Positions 62,746-64,000 of a DNA stretch of 64,000 bases are shown piece by piece. The number at the start of each line of letters is the position of its first letter. Position 1 is the first letter of the stretch. Under the pieces are notes generated by a model that saw only the letters and a program-made list of their open reading frames with translations, was not told where the DNA came from and did no database searches. The stretch comes from Metabacillus malikii (GTDB lineage: Bacteria > Bacillota > Bacilli > Bacillales > Bacillaceae). The position numbers were made by a program, and so were the translations under genes. The DNA lies in the NCBI RefSeq assembly GCF_030813355.1, contig NZ_JAUSUD010000001.1, positions 186,001 through 250,000 of the forward strand, given 5' to 3'.

Positions 62746-62917
62746 CGTTTTTCACAAATTGATATTTTAATTTTCAAATAATAATGATACACTAGAAGCA
62801 AGCTTTAATCGCTCCAGAAATGATGTGAATTAGGTAGCGCATTGGGTTTCTGTGTTTTTTAGCAGGTTTAGCGCCTACATCCTTTCTGAAAATCTTAGGG
62901 GTATAAGGAAGGTTATT

Positions 62918-64000
62918 ATGAGCAACAGTGAAACGAAATCAGACGTTATCTTAATTGGGGCCGGCATCATGAGTGCAACATTAGGGACACTTTTGAAAGA
63001 GTTAGTGCCGGACATAAACATTAAAGTTTTTGAAAAGCTCCCAAGTGCTGGAGAGGAAAGCTCGAACGAATGGAATAATGCGGGGACGGGACACGCGGCA
63101 CTTTGTGAACTTAATTATACGGTTGAAAAACCGGATGGCACAATCGATATTAGTAAAGCAATTAACATTAATGAACAGTTTCAAGTTTCAATGCAGTTTT
63201 GGTCTTATTTAGTAAGTAGGAAACTAATCAAAAAGCCACAAGATTTTATTATGCCATTGCCACATATGAGCCTAGTTCAAGGTGAAGAAAATGTAGCGTT
63301 TTTAAAGAAACGTTTTAAAGCGCTAACAAAAAATCCTCTTTTTAAAGGAATGGAATTTTCTGAAGACCCAGAAAAACTGAAGAAATGGATTCCGCTTATT
63401 ATGCAAGAACGTGAAACAACTGAACCAATCGCTGCAACGAAAATCGACAGTGGAACAGATGTTAACTTTGGTTCGTTAACACGTATGTTGTTTACACATT
63501 TAGAAAATCAAGATGTTCAAATTCATTATAATCATAGTGTAAATGATATGAAGCGAACTGCTGATAATAAGTGGGAGTTAAAAGTTAAGAACCTAGGTAA
63601 TGGTACGGTAGAAAGGCATACAGCAAAATTCGTCTTCATCGGAGGCGGTGGTGGCAGCCTTCATTTATTACAAAAATCAGGAATTCCTGAAGGGAAACAT
63701 ATTGGTGGATTCCCGGTTAGTGGAATTTTTATGGTGTGTAATAATCCTGAGGTAGTTGAACAGCATCATGCTAAAGTATACGGAAAGGCAAAGGTTGGTG
63801 CTCCACCAATGTCTGTTCCTCATCTTGATACTAGATTTATAGACAATAAAAAATCATTATTATTCGGACCATTTGCAGGGTTCTCACCTAAGTTTTTAAA
63901 AAATGGCTCGATGTTTGATTTAATTACATCTGTAAAACCAGATAATATATTAACCATGTTAGCAGCTGGTGTGAAGGAAATGGCTTTGACAAAATACCTT
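62918..64000 (+). CDS. mqo: Malate:quinone oxidoreductase, truncated by the window edge
   Basis: The first 361 codons of mqo. ATG 62918 follows AAGGAAGG. The FAD-binding [11 protein letters not shown] (about 13-23), [31 protein letters not shown] (by region 39-69) and INEQFQVS are characteristic of the family. It oxidises malate to oxaloacetate at the membrane and passes electrons to quinone. The frame is still open at the window end. Confidence 0.95.
   Translation, partial: MSNSETKSDVILIGAGIMSATLGTLLKELVPDINIKVFEKLPSAGEESSNEWNNAGTGHAALCELNYTVEKPDGTIDISKAININEQFQVSMQFWSYLVSRKLIKKPQDFIMPLPHMSLVQGEENVAFLKKRFKALTKNPLFKGMEFSEDPEKLKKWIPLIMQERETTEPIAATKIDSGTDVNFGSLTRMLFTHLENQDVQIHYNHSVNDMKRTADNKWELKVKNLGNGTVERHTAKFVFIGGGGGSLHLLQKSGIPEGKHIGGFPVSGIFMVCNNPEVVEQHHAKVYGKAKVGAPPMSVPHLDTRFIDNKKSLLFGPFAGFSPKFLKNGSMFDLITSVKPDNILTMLAAGVKEMALTKYL

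Overview
The window looks like chromosomal DNA of a low-GC, spore-forming-type Bacillaceae bacterium (Bacillus sensu lato). Reasons: AT-rich DNA with strong AGGAGG-type ribosome binding sites and frequent TTG/GTG starts; many genes whose closest families are Bacillus ones (ydbS/ydbT, hmoA, yxjG, MapB-type aminopeptidase, DUF5392); Bacillus-style riboswitches (S-box, cobalamin, ZTP); a CcpA cre-like site, a Fur box and a sigma-W-type promoter; and GC-rich intergenic repeats of a kind I recall from many Bacillus genomes. I see no rRNA, tRNA, phage, CRISPR array or intact insertion sequence.

Layout. 0.5-6.7 kb: an OmpR-type response regulator followed by a 1704-residue kinase-like/AAA/TPR/GAF/histidine-kinase protein. 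6.9-12 kb: small surface- or spore-like low-complexity proteins, a CoxG-like protein, a Fur-controlled HmoA, a Ser/Asp-repeat protein, and a secreted GH18/LysM/PG-binding enzyme. 12.2-14.3 kb: ydbST behind a sigma-W-type promoter. 14.3-19 kb: housekeeping singletons (phosphatase with an apparent ATT start, type Ic aspartate aminotransferase, NUDIX, DUF1801, monooxygenase). 19-24.6 kb: a sortase-anchored GH5 cellulase under a cre-like site, an acetyltransferase, a membrane-anchored unknown, and a PanE-family reductase. 24.7-26.2 kb: a ZTP riboswitch and terminator in front of serA. 26.3-27.5 kb: a DUF5392 gene and a TetR regulator behind a promoter with two identical palindromes. 27.8-34.8 kb: an MFS pump, LLM oxidoreductase, HAD phosphatase, PhoD-like phosphatase, VCBS-like protein and a 52-residue small protein.

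35.3-49.3 kb is a 14-gene cobalamin uptake, salvage and remodelling cluster behind a promoter, a B12 riboswitch and a terminator: btuF-btuC-btuD::cbiZ-cbiA-cobT-cobO-cobQ-cbiB-cobD-cobU-cobS-cobC, a second CobU-like gene, and a BtuF-like protein without a signal peptide. It holds corrinoid import, amidation, adenosylation and lower-ligand assembly, but none of the corrin-ring-building genes. 49.5-52.8 kb: a methionine aminopeptidase, a decayed gene, and a two-gene unit of a macro-domain/HTH-like protein with a von Willebrand A protein. This is the best candidate here for a poorly described system, probably ADP-ribose linked. 53-60 kb: a LacI-regulated locus with a sugar ABC transporter lacking its ATPase, two VOC proteins, an SDR and a ThuA-like protein. 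Three copies of an operator-like sequence flank the regulator and transporter. 60.1-61.4 kb: yxjG under an S-box riboswitch. 61.5-62.8 kb: hairpin repeats and a 268-bp MITE-like element beside a prolyl-4-hydroxylase. The window ends inside mqo.
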